Below, piece by piece: positions 33,114-41,555 of a stretch of DNA of 64,000 bases. Under the pieces are notes generated by a model that saw only the letters and a program-made list of their open reading frames with translations, did no database searches and was not told the DNA's origin. Origin of the DNA: Escherichia coli (GTDB lineage Bacteria > Pseudomonadota > Gammaproteobacteria > Enterobacterales > Enterobacteriaceae); NCBI GenBank assembly GCA_021307345.1, contig CP089930.1:3286001-3350000 (forward strand), given 5' to 3'. The stretch's first letter is position 1, and every line of letters starts with the position of its first letter. The position numbers and the translations under genes were made by a program.

Positions 33114-33869
33114 ATGAAGCTTCGCCTGTCGGCGCTTGCTCTGGGAACTACGCTTCTGGTGGGGTGTGCGAGTTCCGGTACAGATCAGCAAGGGCGTTCT
33201 GACCCGTTAGAAGGGTTCAACCGCACCATGTACAATTTTAACTTCAATGTGTTAGACCCGTATGTGGTTCGACCGGTAGCGGTCGCCTGGCGTGATTATG
33301 TTCCGCAACCGGCGCGTAACGGTTTGAGCAACTTCACCGGCAACCTGGAAGAACCTGCGGTGATGGTTAACTACTTCTTGCAGGGTGACCCTTATCAGGG
33401 GATGGTCCACTTTACCCGCTTTTTCCTGAACACCATTTTGGGAATGGGCGGTTTTATTGATGTTGCTAGGATGGCGAACCCGAAACTGCAACGCACCGAA
33501 CCTCACCGTTTTGGCAGTACGCTCGGTCACTATGGCGTGGGTTATGGGCCGTACGTTCAGTTACCGTTCTACGGTAGCTTTACGCTGCGTGATGACGGCG
33601 GTGATATGGCAGACAGCCTTTACCCGGTACTTTCCTGGCTGACCTGGCCGATGTCGGTGGGTAAATGGACGCTTGAAGGGATCGAAACTCGTGCGCAGTT
33701 GCTGGATTCTGACGGCTTGCTTCGTCAGTCCTCCGATCCTTACATTATGGTGCGCGAGGCTTACTTCCAGCGTCATGATTTCATCGCCAATGGCGGTGAG
33801 CTCAAACCGCAAGAAAACCCGAACGCGCAAGCGATTCAGGATGATTTAAAAGATATCGATTCTGAATAA
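33114..33869 (+). CDS. mlaA: Outer-membrane lipid-asymmetry lipoprotein MlaA (VacJ)
   Basis: A 251-residue lipoprotein that removes misplaced phospholipids from the outer leaflet of the outer membrane and passes them to MlaC. The lipobox is LLVGC with lipidated Cys18. The start at 33114 follows CAGGGAGACATTT; an upstream in-frame ATG at 33063 would bury the signal peptide. The family core is clear (DPLEGFNRTMYNFNFNVLDP; NFTGNLEEP). It is convergent with fadL across a shared terminator. Confidence 0.95.
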   Translation: MKLRLSALALGTTLLVGCASSGTDQQGRSDPLEGFNRTMYNFNFNVLDPYVVRPVAVAWRDYVPQPARNGLSNFTGNLEEPAVMVNYFLQGDPYQGMVHFTRFFLNTILGMGGFIDVARMANPKLQRTEPHRFGSTLGHYGVGYGPYVQLPFYGSFTLRDDGGDMADSLYPVLSWLTWPMSVGKWTLEGIETRAQLLDSDGLLRQSSDPYIMVREAYFQRHDFIANGGELKPQENPNAQAIQDDLKDIDSE

Positions 33870-33878
33870 GACGCAAAT

Positions 33879-33910
33879 AAAAAAGGTGAGTCGTAAAACT
33901 CACCTTTTTT
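33879..33910. terminator. Bidirectional terminator between mlaA and fadL
   Basis: AAGGTGAG/CTCACCTT with loop TCGTAAAA, flanked by A and T runs. It serves both convergent genes. Confidence 0.88.
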
Positions 33911-33930
33911 CTTATTAAACGAACGTGTTA

Positions 33931-35271
33931 TTAGAACGCGTAGTTAAAGTTAGTCCCGAACAGCCAGGCTTTACCTTCAGACTCAAAAGAATAAGCTGCC
34001 GCACCTTCACCTTCGGTGAATTTCACTTTCTGACCATGCATATAAGATGCGCCAACGTCAATGGATGCATCTTCATTAAATGCATAGGTTAACCCAGCAC
34101 TTAACCACAAACGATCCTGGTCAGGAATGGAAATAGAGCGTTTATCTGCCGGAACCGGGCTGTCGTCATAGGCGATACCGGTACGGAAGGTCCAGTTTTT
34201 ATCGTAATAGTAGGTTGTACCCAACGCGATACGATATGCGTCACGGAATCCTTCATCTTTATAGAACAGCGTCTGACCACTATCGCCTTTCGCTTTCAAC
34301 TCCTGGAACTGACTCCAGCTGGTATAGGCCATGCTGTAGTGAATTGCCCACTGCGGCGCAACACGGTTATAACCAGAAATCTCCCACATCTCAGGCAGGT
34401 TGAGCGTCAAGGATCCATTTTGTGTTGCACCCATCGTGCCATACGGCAAGCCCATATTACCCAAAATGTTGTTCAGATTTGGGTTAATGGAGCTTTTGTA
34501 ATCCCCTTCGAAGTCGATTTTAACTTCTGAACGATATGTCAGGCCCCAACGGTTATCTTTATCCAGTTCATAAAGAATACCCGCGTTCCAGCCAAAACCC
34601 CACTCGTCACCTTTCAGATGAGCAATTTGAGAGTCCGGAGTATTAATACCATTGGTCAATGACGCGGGTACACCTTGGGCAATCAACTGTTGAGACAACA
34701 AAGGCCCCAGCGAACCGGCGTAACGCTCAATTTTTGCCTTGGCGTAAACAGCATCAAAACCAAGACCAAAACTCCAGCTATTGTTAAGGCGATAAGCCCC
34801 GCTAAGGTTAAGGTTGATTGTCTGCAGATCGGTTTTACCGCCATAGATACCAGCAGCATAGTTGTCGGTAAATTCCGTAGCCAGGCCGTAGTTGGACGTT
34901 ATTGACGCTCCCCAACCAAACTGATCGTTAATAGGCGCGACAAAGTGCAGGTTAGGGACCCACGCTGTCGGTGCGATATTTTTAGCATTTGCACTCTGAC
35001 CGGTTAAATTAGAATGCCCGGTAATATCTACATCCGGATCAATATAAACCGCACCCGCAGAAAAAGTCGGGCGGTCAAACATGGTAATCAACGCGGGGTT
35101 ACGGCTGACGTTACCGGCATCATCGGCAATTGCGCCTTCCCCTGAATAAGCCCGACCCAGGCCAGAGGAAGAAAATTCGTTTAACTGAAAGCCTGCCGAC
35201 CAGGCCTGGGTGGAGATAAGTGCCACTGCGACTGCGAGAGCAGACTTTGTAAACAGGGTTTTCTGGCTCAT
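33931..35271 (-). CDS. fadL: Long-chain fatty acid outer-membrane channel FadL, divergent allele
   Basis: A 446-residue beta-barrel porin importing long-chain fatty acids; also a phage T2 receptor. The signal peptide ends at AWSAGFQL. The N-terminal hatch start ([20 protein letters not shown]) and final strand ([15 protein letters not shown]-terminal Phe) are present. The start at 35271 (MSQKTLF) is preferred to the ATG two codons earlier. Compared with K-12 FadL as I recall it, several outward loops differ strongly (for example around [24 protein letters not shown] and [16 protein letters not shown]) while strands are conserved. FadR operators lie upstream. Confidence 0.93.
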   Translation of the reverse strand: MSQKTLFTKSALAVAVALISTQAWSAGFQLNEFSSSGLGRAYSGEGAIADDAGNVSRNPALITMFDRPTFSAGAVYIDPDVDITGHSNLTGQSANAKNIAPTAWVPNLHFVAPINDQFGWGASITSNYGLATEFTDNYAAGIYGGKTDLQTINLNLSGAYRLNNSWSFGLGFDAVYAKAKIERYAGSLGPLLSQQLIAQGVPASLTNGINTPDSQIAHLKGDEWGFGWNAGILYELDKDNRWGLTYRSEVKIDFEGDYKSSINPNLNNILGNMGLPYGTMGATQNGSLTLNLPEMWEISGYNRVAPQWAIHYSMAYTSWSQFQELKAKGDSGQTLFYKDEGFRDAYRIALGTTYYYDKNWTFRTGIAYDDSPVPADKRSISIPDQDRLWLSAGLTYAFNEDASIDVGASYMHGQKVKFTEGEGAAAYSFESEGKAWLFGTNFNYAF

Positions 35272-35356
35272 GACCATAACCTCAATAATTTATTTTTATA
35301 CAAACTATGTTACGTGCTGTAACAGGAGCGCGAAGTGTAGGGGCTGATGTACATCT

Positions 35357-35397
35357 TAGAAATCAGACCAGTGGCGAGAGTATAGGTCTGACCAGAT
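35357..35397 (-). promoter_or_regulatory. Two FadR operators upstream of fadL
   Basis: On the minus strand, ATCTGGTCAGACCTATA (35381-35397) and CACTGGTCTGATTTCTA (35357-35373) both match the FadR core CTGGTCNGA. They lie about 85-125 bases before fadL, in line with repression of fadL by FadR in the absence of long-chain acyl-CoA. Confidence 0.7.
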
Positions 35398-35521
35398 AGG
35401 ATGTTGCAAGTATGTTTCTATCTTTTTTCAAATATGATCTAAGAAACGCGATCCAGCTGGCAAAATTTAGAGGTGGCGCACTCATCCATCCGGGTGAATT
35501 TTGTTTTAGATCATTTTTAAG

Positions 35522-35537
35522 TGTGATTTCGGTCACT
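35522..35537 (+). promoter_or_regulatory. CRP-like site between fadL and yfcZ
   Basis: TGTGA-TTTCGG-TCACT matches the CRP core at nine of ten positions. It sits about 120 bases before yfcZ and about 250 before fadL; either gene could be the target. The rest of the 35272-35642 interval is AT-rich promoter DNA. Confidence 0.5.
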
Positions 35538-35642
35538 TATCCGATTTTGCAGAATTAACAACTGGAGCAGCACTTTCCGGAAGCGTAAAATATCCGCAAC
35601 GTTTATCTGGCACCTTGGGTGCACATACAGAGGAAATCAACG

Positions 35643-35927
35643 ATGAGTAAATGTAGTGCTGATGAAACCCCGGTTTGCTGCTGTATGGATGTTGGCACCA
35701 TTATGGACAACTCCGATTGCACCGCGTCTTACAGCCGCGTGTTTGCAAACCGCGCAGAAGCAGAACAAACGCTGGCGGCGCTGACTGAAAAAGCCCGTAG
35801 CGTGGAATCCGAACCGTGCAAAATCACCCCGACTTTCACTGAAGAGTCTGATGGTGTTCGCCTGGATATCGATTTCACTTTTGCCTGCGAAGCTGAAATG
35901 CTGATCTTCCAGCTGGGTCTGCGTTAA
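35643..35927 (+). CDS. yfcZ: Small cytosolic protein YfcZ (UPF0381/DUF406)
   Basis: A 94-residue protein of unknown function, with a cysteine-rich start (ADETPVCCCMDVGTIMDN) and an acidic, alpha/beta-looking remainder. Start ATG 35643 follows CAGAGGAAATCAACG; the frame is open eight codons upstream but without a better site. A strong terminator follows immediately. It is conserved between fadL and fadI in enterobacteria. Confidence 0.92.
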   Translation: MSKCSADETPVCCCMDVGTIMDNSDCTASYSRVFANRAEAEQTLAALTEKARSVESEPCKITPTFTEESDGVRLDIDFTFACEAEMLIFQLGLR

Positions 35928-35943
35928 TTCCTCTCAGGTACGC

Positions 35944-35976
35944 ACGCCCCTGCCAGTTGCTGGCAGGGGCGTTTTG
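35944..35976 (+). terminator. Terminator after yfcZ
   Basis: Twelve-base stem ACGCCCCTGCCA/TGGCAGGGGCGT, followed by TTTTG. Confidence 0.88.
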
Positions 35977-36063
35977 TTTTCTCTTCTTCTTTTCTCTCTG
36001 TGTCATAGCTCCCACTTTCCCTTTTCTCCACTTGGCTAAATGTAAAAAAATGGTTAAGACTAT

Positions 36064-36080
36064 GATCAGGTCAGACCACT
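36064..36080 (+). promoter_or_regulatory. FadR operator of fadIJ
   Basis: ATCAGGTCAGACCACTT fits the FadR consensus and lies about 30 bases before the fadI start, consistent with repression of the anaerobic beta-oxidation operon by FadR. Confidence 0.65.
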
Positions 36081-36107
36081 TTATCTATTTTTTTACAGGG
36101 GAGTGTT

Positions 36108-37418
36108 ATGGGTCAGGTTTTACCGCTGGTTACCCGCCAGGGCGATCGTATCGCCATTGTTAGCGGATTACGCACGCCTTTTGCTCGCCAGGCGACGGCT
36201 TTTCATGGTATTCCCGCTGTTGATTTGGGGAAGATGGTCGTCGGAGAACTGCTTGCTCGTAGCGAGATCCCCGCCGAAGTGATTGAACAACTGGTCTTTG
36301 GTCAGGTCGTACAAATGCCGGAAGCCCCCAACATTGCGCGTGAAATTGTTCTTGGCACCGGAATGAACGTCCATACCGATGCTTACAGCGTCAGTCGTGC
36401 CTGTGCCACCAGTTTCCAGGCTGTTGCAAACGTCGCCGAAAGCCTGATGGCGGGAACCATTCGTGCGGGGATTGCCGGTGGAGCAGATTCCTCGTCGGTA
36501 TTGCCGATTGGCGTTAGCAAAAAACTGGCGCGCGTGCTGGTGGATGTCAACAAAGCCCGCACGCTGAGCCAGCGTCTGAAACTCTTCTCTCGCCTACGTT
36601 TGCGCGACTTAATGCCCGTGCCGCCTGCGGTAGCGGAATATTCCACCGGCTTGCGGATGGGGGACACCGCTGAACAAATGGCGAAAACTTACGGCATCAC
36701 CCGCGAACAGCAAGATGCATTAGCGCACCGTTCGCATCAGCGAGCCGCTCAGGCGTGGTCGGAAGGTAAACTCAAAGAAGAAGTGATGACCGCCTTTATC
36801 CCCCCTTATAAACAACCGTTCGCGGAAGATAATAATATTCGCGGTAATTCCACGCTTGCCGATTACGCAAAGCTGCGTCCGGCGTTTGATCGTAAACACG
36901 GAACGGTAACGGCAGCGAACAGTACGCCGCTGACCGATGGCGCTGCGGCGGTGATCCTGATGACCGAATCGCGGGCGAAAGAATTAGGGCTGGTGCCGCT
37001 GGGGTATCTGCGCAGTTATGCATTTACCGCGATAGATGTCTGGCAGGACATGTTGCTCGGTCCAGCCTGGTCAATGCCGCTGGCGCTGGAACGTGCCGGT
37101 TTAACGATGAGCGATCTGACATTGATTGATATGCATGAAGCATTTGCTGCCCAGACGCTGGCGAATATTCAGTTGCTGGGTAGTGAACGTTTTGCCCGCG
37201 ATGTGCTGGGGCGCGCACATGCCACTGGTGAAGTGGACGACAGCAAATTTAACGTGCTTGGCGGTTCGATTGCTTACGGGCATCCCTTCGCGGCTACTGG
37301 TGCGCGGATGATAACCCAGACATTGCATGAACTTCGCCGTCGCGGCGGTGGATTTGGTTTAGTGACCGCCTGTGCCGCAGGTGGGCTTGGTGCAGCAATG
37401 GTTCTGGAGGCGGAATAA
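36108..37418 (+). CDS. fadI: 3-ketoacyl-CoA thiolase FadI
   Basis: A 436-residue thiolase, beta subunit of the anaerobic fatty-acid oxidation complex with FadJ; it cleaves 3-ketoacyl-CoA with CoA. The nucleophilic Cys is in [12 protein letters not shown] (about residue 99), the catalytic His in [12 protein letters not shown] and the second Cys in [12 protein letters not shown]. The start has AGGGGAGTGTT upstream. The stop overlaps the fadJ start (TAATG), so the two are coupled. Confidence 0.96.
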   Translation: MGQVLPLVTRQGDRIAIVSGLRTPFARQATAFHGIPAVDLGKMVVGELLARSEIPAEVIEQLVFGQVVQMPEAPNIAREIVLGTGMNVHTDAYSVSRACATSFQAVANVAESLMAGTIRAGIAGGADSSSVLPIGVSKKLARVLVDVNKARTLSQRLKLFSRLRLRDLMPVPPAVAEYSTGLRMGDTAEQMAKTYGITREQQDALAHRSHQRAAQAWSEGKLKEEVMTAFIPPYKQPFAEDNNIRGNSTLADYAKLRPAFDRKHGTVTAANSTPLTDGAAAVILMTESRAKELGLVPLGYLRSYAFTAIDVWQDMLLGPAWSMPLALERAGLTMSDLTLIDMHEAFAAQTLANIQLLGSERFARDVLGRAHATGEVDDSKFNVLGGSIAYGHPFAATGARMITQTLHELRRRGGGFGLVTACAAGGLGAAMVLEAE

Positions 37419-39562
37419 TGGAAATGGCATCAGCATTTACCCTCAATATGCGTCTGGACAATATTGCCGTCATCACCATTGATGTTCCTGGCGAGAAAAT
37501 GAACACCCTGAAGGCGGAGTTTGCCTCACAGGTACGCACCATTATTAAACAACTCCGCGAAAATAAAGATCTGCGCGGCGTGGTGTTTATCTCCGCGAAA
37601 CCGGACAACTTTATTGCCGGCGCGGATATCAACATGATCGGCAACTGCAAAACGGCGCAAGAAGCGGAAGCACTGGCGCGGCAGGGGCAACAGCTGATGG
37701 CGGAAATTCATGCCTTGCCAGTTCCGGTTATTGCCGCCATTCACGGCGCTTGCCTGGGCGGTGGACTGGAGTTGGCGCTGGCGTGCCACGGTCGTGTTTG
37801 TACTGACGATCCTAAAACGGTGCTCGGTTTGCCTGAAGTTCAGCTAGGATTGTTACCCGGTTCAGGCGGCACCCAGCGTTTACCACGCCTGATAGGTGTC
37901 AGCACAGCATTAGAGATGATCCTCACTGGAAAACAACTTCGGGCAAAGCAGGCGTTAAAGCTGGGACTGGTGGATGACGTCGTTCCGCACTCCATTTTAC
38001 TGGAAGCCGCTGTAGAGCTGGCGAAGCAGGATCGTCCGGTTTCGCGGGCACTTCCGATTCGCAAACGTGTGATGGCGGGGCCATTAGGTCGTGCGCTGTT
38101 ATTCAAAATGGTAAGCAAAAAAACAGAACAGAAAACCCAGGGCAACTACCCGGCGACAAAACGTATTCTTGAGGTTATCGAGACCGGGTTAGCGCAGGGC
38201 ACCAGTAGCGGCTATGACGCTGAAGCTCGAGCCTTTGGTGAACTGGCGATGACGTCGCAATCAAAGGCATTGCGCAATATCTTTTTTGCCAGTACCGACG
38301 TGAAGAAAGATCCCGGCAGCGATGTTGCCCCCGCTCCTTTAAACAGTGTGGGAATTTTAGGTGGTGGCTTGATGGGCGGCGGTATTGCTTACGTCACTGC
38401 CTGTAAAGCGGGTCTGCCGGTACGAATTAAAGATATCAACGTCCAGGGGATTAATCATGCGCTGAAATACAGTTGGGATCAGCTTGAGGGCAAAGTGCGC
38501 CGTCGGCATCTCAAAGCCAGTGAACGCGACAAACAGCTGGCATTAATTTCGGGAACGACGGATTATCGCGGCTTTGCCCATCGCGATCTGATTATTGAAG
38601 CAGTGTTTGAAAATCTCGAATTAAAACAACAAATGGTGGCAGAAGTTGAGCAGAATTGCGCCGCTCATACCATCTTTGCTTCGAATACCTCATCTTTACC
38701 GATTGGCGATATTGCCGCTCACGCCACGCGACCAGAGCAAGTTATCGGCCTGCATTTCTTCAGTCCGGTGGAAAAAATGCCGCTGGTGGAGATCATTCCT
38801 CATGCGGTTACATCGGCGCAAACCATCGCCACCACGGTAAAACTGGCGAAAAAACAGGGCAAAACGCCCATTGTCGTGCGTGACAAAGCCGGGTTTTACG
38901 TCAATCGCATCTTAGCGCCTTACATTAATGAAGCTATCCGCATGTTGACCGAAGGTGAACGGGTAGAGCACATTGATGCTGCGCTGGTGAAATTTGGTTT
39001 TCCGGTAGGGCCAATCCAACTTTTGGATGAGGTAGGAATCGATACCGGGACTAAAATTATTCCTGTACTGGAAGCCGCTTATGGAGAACGTTTTAGCGCG
39101 CCTGCAAATGTTGTTTCTTCAATTTTGAACGACGATCGCAAAGGTAGAAAAAATGGTCGGGGATTCTATCTTTACGGTCAGAAAGGGCGTAAAAGCAAAA
39201 AACAGGTCGATCCCGCCATTTACCCGCTGATTGGCGCGCAAGGGCAGGGGCGGCTCTCCGCACCGCAGGTTGCTGAACGGTGCGTGATGTTGATGCTGAA
39301 TGAAGCAGTACGTTGTCTGGACGAGCAGGTTATCCGTAGCGTGCGTGACGGAGATATTGGCGCGGTATTTGGCATTGGTTTTCCGCCATTTCTTGGTGGA
39401 CCGTTCCGCTATATCGATTCTCTCGGCGCGAGCGAAGTGGTTGCAATAATGCAACGACTGGCCACGCAGTATGGTTCCCGTTTTACCCCTTGCGAGCGTT
39501 TAGTAGAGATGAGCGAGCGAGGGGAAAGTTTTTGGAAAACAACTGCAACTGACCTGCAATAA
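37418..39562 (+). CDS. fadJ: Multifunctional beta-oxidation enzyme FadJ
   Basis: A 714-residue alpha subunit with two enzymes. The N-terminal crotonase fold (about 1-190) is the enoyl-CoA hydratase, with the oxyanion-hole glycines in [10 protein letters not shown] and [18 protein letters not shown]. The 3-hydroxyacyl-CoA dehydrogenase part follows, with NAD site [14 protein letters not shown] and catalytic His in [14 protein letters not shown]. It works with FadI in a cytosolic complex. Its start overlaps the fadI stop. Confidence 0.96.
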   Translation: MEMASAFTLNMRLDNIAVITIDVPGEKMNTLKAEFASQVRTIIKQLRENKDLRGVVFISAKPDNFIAGADINMIGNCKTAQEAEALARQGQQLMAEIHALPVPVIAAIHGACLGGGLELALACHGRVCTDDPKTVLGLPEVQLGLLPGSGGTQRLPRLIGVSTALEMILTGKQLRAKQALKLGLVDDVVPHSILLEAAVELAKQDRPVSRALPIRKRVMAGPLGRALLFKMVSKKTEQKTQGNYPATKRILEVIETGLAQGTSSGYDAEARAFGELAMTSQSKALRNIFFASTDVKKDPGSDVAPAPLNSVGILGGGLMGGGIAYVTACKAGLPVRIKDINVQGINHALKYSWDQLEGKVRRRHLKASERDKQLALISGTTDYRGFAHRDLIIEAVFENLELKQQMVAEVEQNCAAHTIFASNTSSLPIGDIAAHATRPEQVIGLHFFSPVEKMPLVEIIPHAVTSAQTIATTVKLAKKQGKTPIVVRDKAGFYVNRILAPYINEAIRMLTEGERVEHIDAALVKFGFPVGPIQLLDEVGIDTGTKIIPVLEAAYGERFSAPANVVSSILNDDRKGRKNGRGFYLYGQKGRKSKKQVDPAIYPLIGAQGQGRLSAPQVAERCVMLMLNEAVRCLDEQVIRSVRDGDIGAVFGIGFPPFLGGPFRYIDSLGASEVVAIMQRLATQYGSRFTPCERLVEMSERGESFWKTTATDLQ

Positions 39563-39764
39563 GAAGGTCAAAGCTATATGAATCCGCGCTGAATGGCGGA
39601 GTGTTGTTCAAAATGCAAACGCATATTGACTATACTTACGCCATTGAGGTAAAAAACAGCGTTTCATTCGGTGAATGGATAAGGCACAATGCCGGCCACC
39701 GTTTTCTTTCTCTGGTTTCAGATGAAAGAAAACGGGCGAATCTGGTTAACAAAAGCGGTGCAAT

Positions 39765-40250
39765 ATGCAAGTTTTTATCATGCGTCACGGCGACGCAGCC
39801 CTCGATGCCGCCAGTGATTCGGTTCGTCCTCTGACCACTAACGGTTGTGACGAATCTCGCCTGATGGCGAACTGGCTGAAAGGTCAAAAAGTGGAAATCG
39901 AACGCGTTCTGGTGAGCCCGTTCCTGCGAGCCGAGCAAACACTGGACGAAGTAGGGGATTGTCTGAACCTGCCTTCCAGTGCAGAAGTTCTGCCGGAGTT
40001 AACGCCCTGCGGCGATGTTGGCCTGGTCAGTGCCTATCTGCAGGCGTTGACCAATGAAGGTGTTGCTTCGGTACTGGTGATCTCCCATTTACCCTTAGTC
40101 GGGTATCTGGTCGCCGAGTTATGTCCGGGCGAAACGCCGCCTATGTTTACCACCTCGGCCATTGCCAGCGTAACGCTTGATGAAAGCGGAAAAGGTCAAT
40201 TCAACTGGCAGATGAGCCCGTGTAATCTGAAGATGGCAAAAGCAATTTGA
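39765..40250 (+). CDS. sixA: Phosphohistidine phosphatase SixA
   Basis: A 161-residue phosphatase of the histidine phosphatase superfamily. The RHG motif with nucleophile His8 opens the protein (MQVFIMRHGDAALDAA). In K-12 it acts on phosphohistidine of ArcB and on the nitrogen PTS. No cleaner upstream start exists. A terminator follows. The 200 bases before it hold its promoter; no gene is seen there. Confidence 0.95.
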   Translation: MQVFIMRHGDAALDAASDSVRPLTTNGCDESRLMANWLKGQKVEIERVLVSPFLRAEQTLDEVGDCLNLPSSAEVLPELTPCGDVGLVSAYLQALTNEGVASVLVISHLPLVGYLVAELCPGETPPMFTTSAIASVTLDESGKGQFNWQMSPCNLKMAKAI

Positions 40251-40261
40251 TATGAACGTGT

Positions 40262-40297
40262 AAGGCCCGCTGGCGTATGCTGTCGGGCCTTAGTTTT
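40262..40297 (+). terminator. Terminator after sixA
   Basis: AAGGCCCG/CGGGCCTT stem with a 13-base-class loop, followed by AGTTTT. Confidence 0.7.
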
Positions 40298-40921
40298 GCT
40301 TACTGTATTGAAATTATTGCTAATTAAATGCGTTTAATCCTCCTGTTATGAAAAAATAAATGTTTCCATTTATAGCAAGGTCAGTTATTTATTTTCACAA
40401 AGTTACATATGGAAGTAATTGTTGCTTTTTTGCATGGGTTATTATTTTTCGAAAAGATGTGTTAAAAAATAAAGAGAGAGATTATTGAGCAGGTATTTTA
40501 GGGTCTTGATATAATATTAATTCAGAAGAATTAATATTATATCTTCGGGAAGATATAATCACAATTGCCATATTTATTTTTAGCTGTTTTATGATCCAGA
40601 ATCATTCATAGGGTAAAGTGTTCGTGCCGTTTTGATGAAATGTTCTGCTGTTTTTTGAGATAACCCTCAAGATATTATTTGCACTATTGATTATTTAAAA
40701 ATTTCTACACAGTGTTGTTAGTAAATTTAAATTGAACCACTCTCATTAAAATATCAACATTGCCGCCACGCCAAAGAATATCATCTCGTGCAACCCGTAT
40801 TTTATGGATCAGAAATCCTATTCAATGGTTGGTTAAAAGCTGCTGAAGAAAGATTGAGGGATTTTATCATCAATATTTCAGTTGGCTTATATTCTAATTA
40901 TTTATGGTTTAAGGACAAATA
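40298..40921. other. AT-rich regulatory region of the yfc fimbrial operon
   Basis: More than 600 bases with very high AT content and no credible gene. It ends at the pilin gene yfcV and must contain the operon promoter. High AT content is typical of H-NS-silenced fimbrial promoters. A perfect palindrome lies inside and is listed separately. Confidence 0.6.
40508..40543. repeat. Perfect 16-bp palindrome upstream of yfcV
   Basis: GATATAATATTAATTC and its exact reverse complement GAATTAATATTATATC flank the 4-base loop AGAA. A partial third copy GATATAATC follows at 40552-40560. There is no T-run, so it is not an ordinary terminator. It lies about 380 bases before the pilin start. Confidence 0.8.
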
Positions 40922-41485
40922 ATGAGTAAGTTTGTAAAAACAGCTATTGCAGCAGCAATGGTAATGGGTGCGTTCACTTCAACATCTTCTTTCGCAGAAG
41001 GTAACAACGGTACTGCCCGTTTTTACGGCACCATTGAAGATTCCGTTTGCTCTATCGTACCAGACGATCACAAACTGGAAGTGGATATGGGTAATATCGG
41101 TGCGGAAAAACTGAAAAACAACGGCACTACCACGCCGAAAGATTTCCAGATTCGTTTACAGGATTGCGTGTTTGATACCCAAACTACCATGACCACTACC
41201 TTCACCGGTACTGTGTCTACGGCGAATAGCGGCAACTACTACACCATTTTTAATACCGATACCGGTGCGGCGTTTAACAACGTGAGCCTGGCGATTGGTG
41301 ATCAACAAGGAACCTCTTACAAAAGTGGCGCTGGCATTAATCAGCAGATCGTAAAAGATACTGCAACCTCCAAAGGCAAACCGAAACAAACTTTAAACTT
41401 TAAAGCCTGGCTGGTAGGTGCGACTGACGCACCGGACCTGGGCGGTTTTGAAGCGAATACCACCTTCCAGATTACCTATCTCTAA
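40922..41485 (+). CDS. yfcV: Major fimbrial subunit YfcV
   Basis: A 187-residue pilin. The signal peptide (about 25 residues) ends near SSFAEG. The mature protein has the pilin Cys pair (SVCSIV and LQDCVF) and the terminal beta-strand ending FQITYL, needed for donor-strand exchange. It is the first gene of a chaperone-usher operon. A hairpin with a T-run lies between it and the usher gene, which would favour high pilin output over the rest. Confidence 0.93.
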   Translation: MSKFVKTAIAAAMVMGAFTSTSSFAEGNNGTARFYGTIEDSVCSIVPDDHKLEVDMGNIGAEKLKNNGTTTPKDFQIRLQDCVFDTQTTMTTTFTGTVSTANSGNYYTIFNTDTGAAFNNVSLAIGDQQGTSYKSGAGINQQIVKDTATSKGKPKQTLNFKAWLVGATDAPDLGGFEANTTFQITYL

Positions 41486-41493
41486 GGTATTCC

Positions 41494-41526
41494 CCCTCAT
41501 AGCCGCAATGCTATGAGGGTTTTTTA
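41494..41526 (+). terminator. Hairpin with T-run between pilin and usher genes
   Basis: CCCTCATAGC/GCTATGAGGG with loop CGCAAT, followed by six T residues. Inside the operon it probably acts as a partial terminator reducing usher and minor-subunit expression relative to YfcV. Confidence 0.8.
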
Positions 41527-41555
41527 GCGTTTCGATAGTCTTTAAATAACCACGG

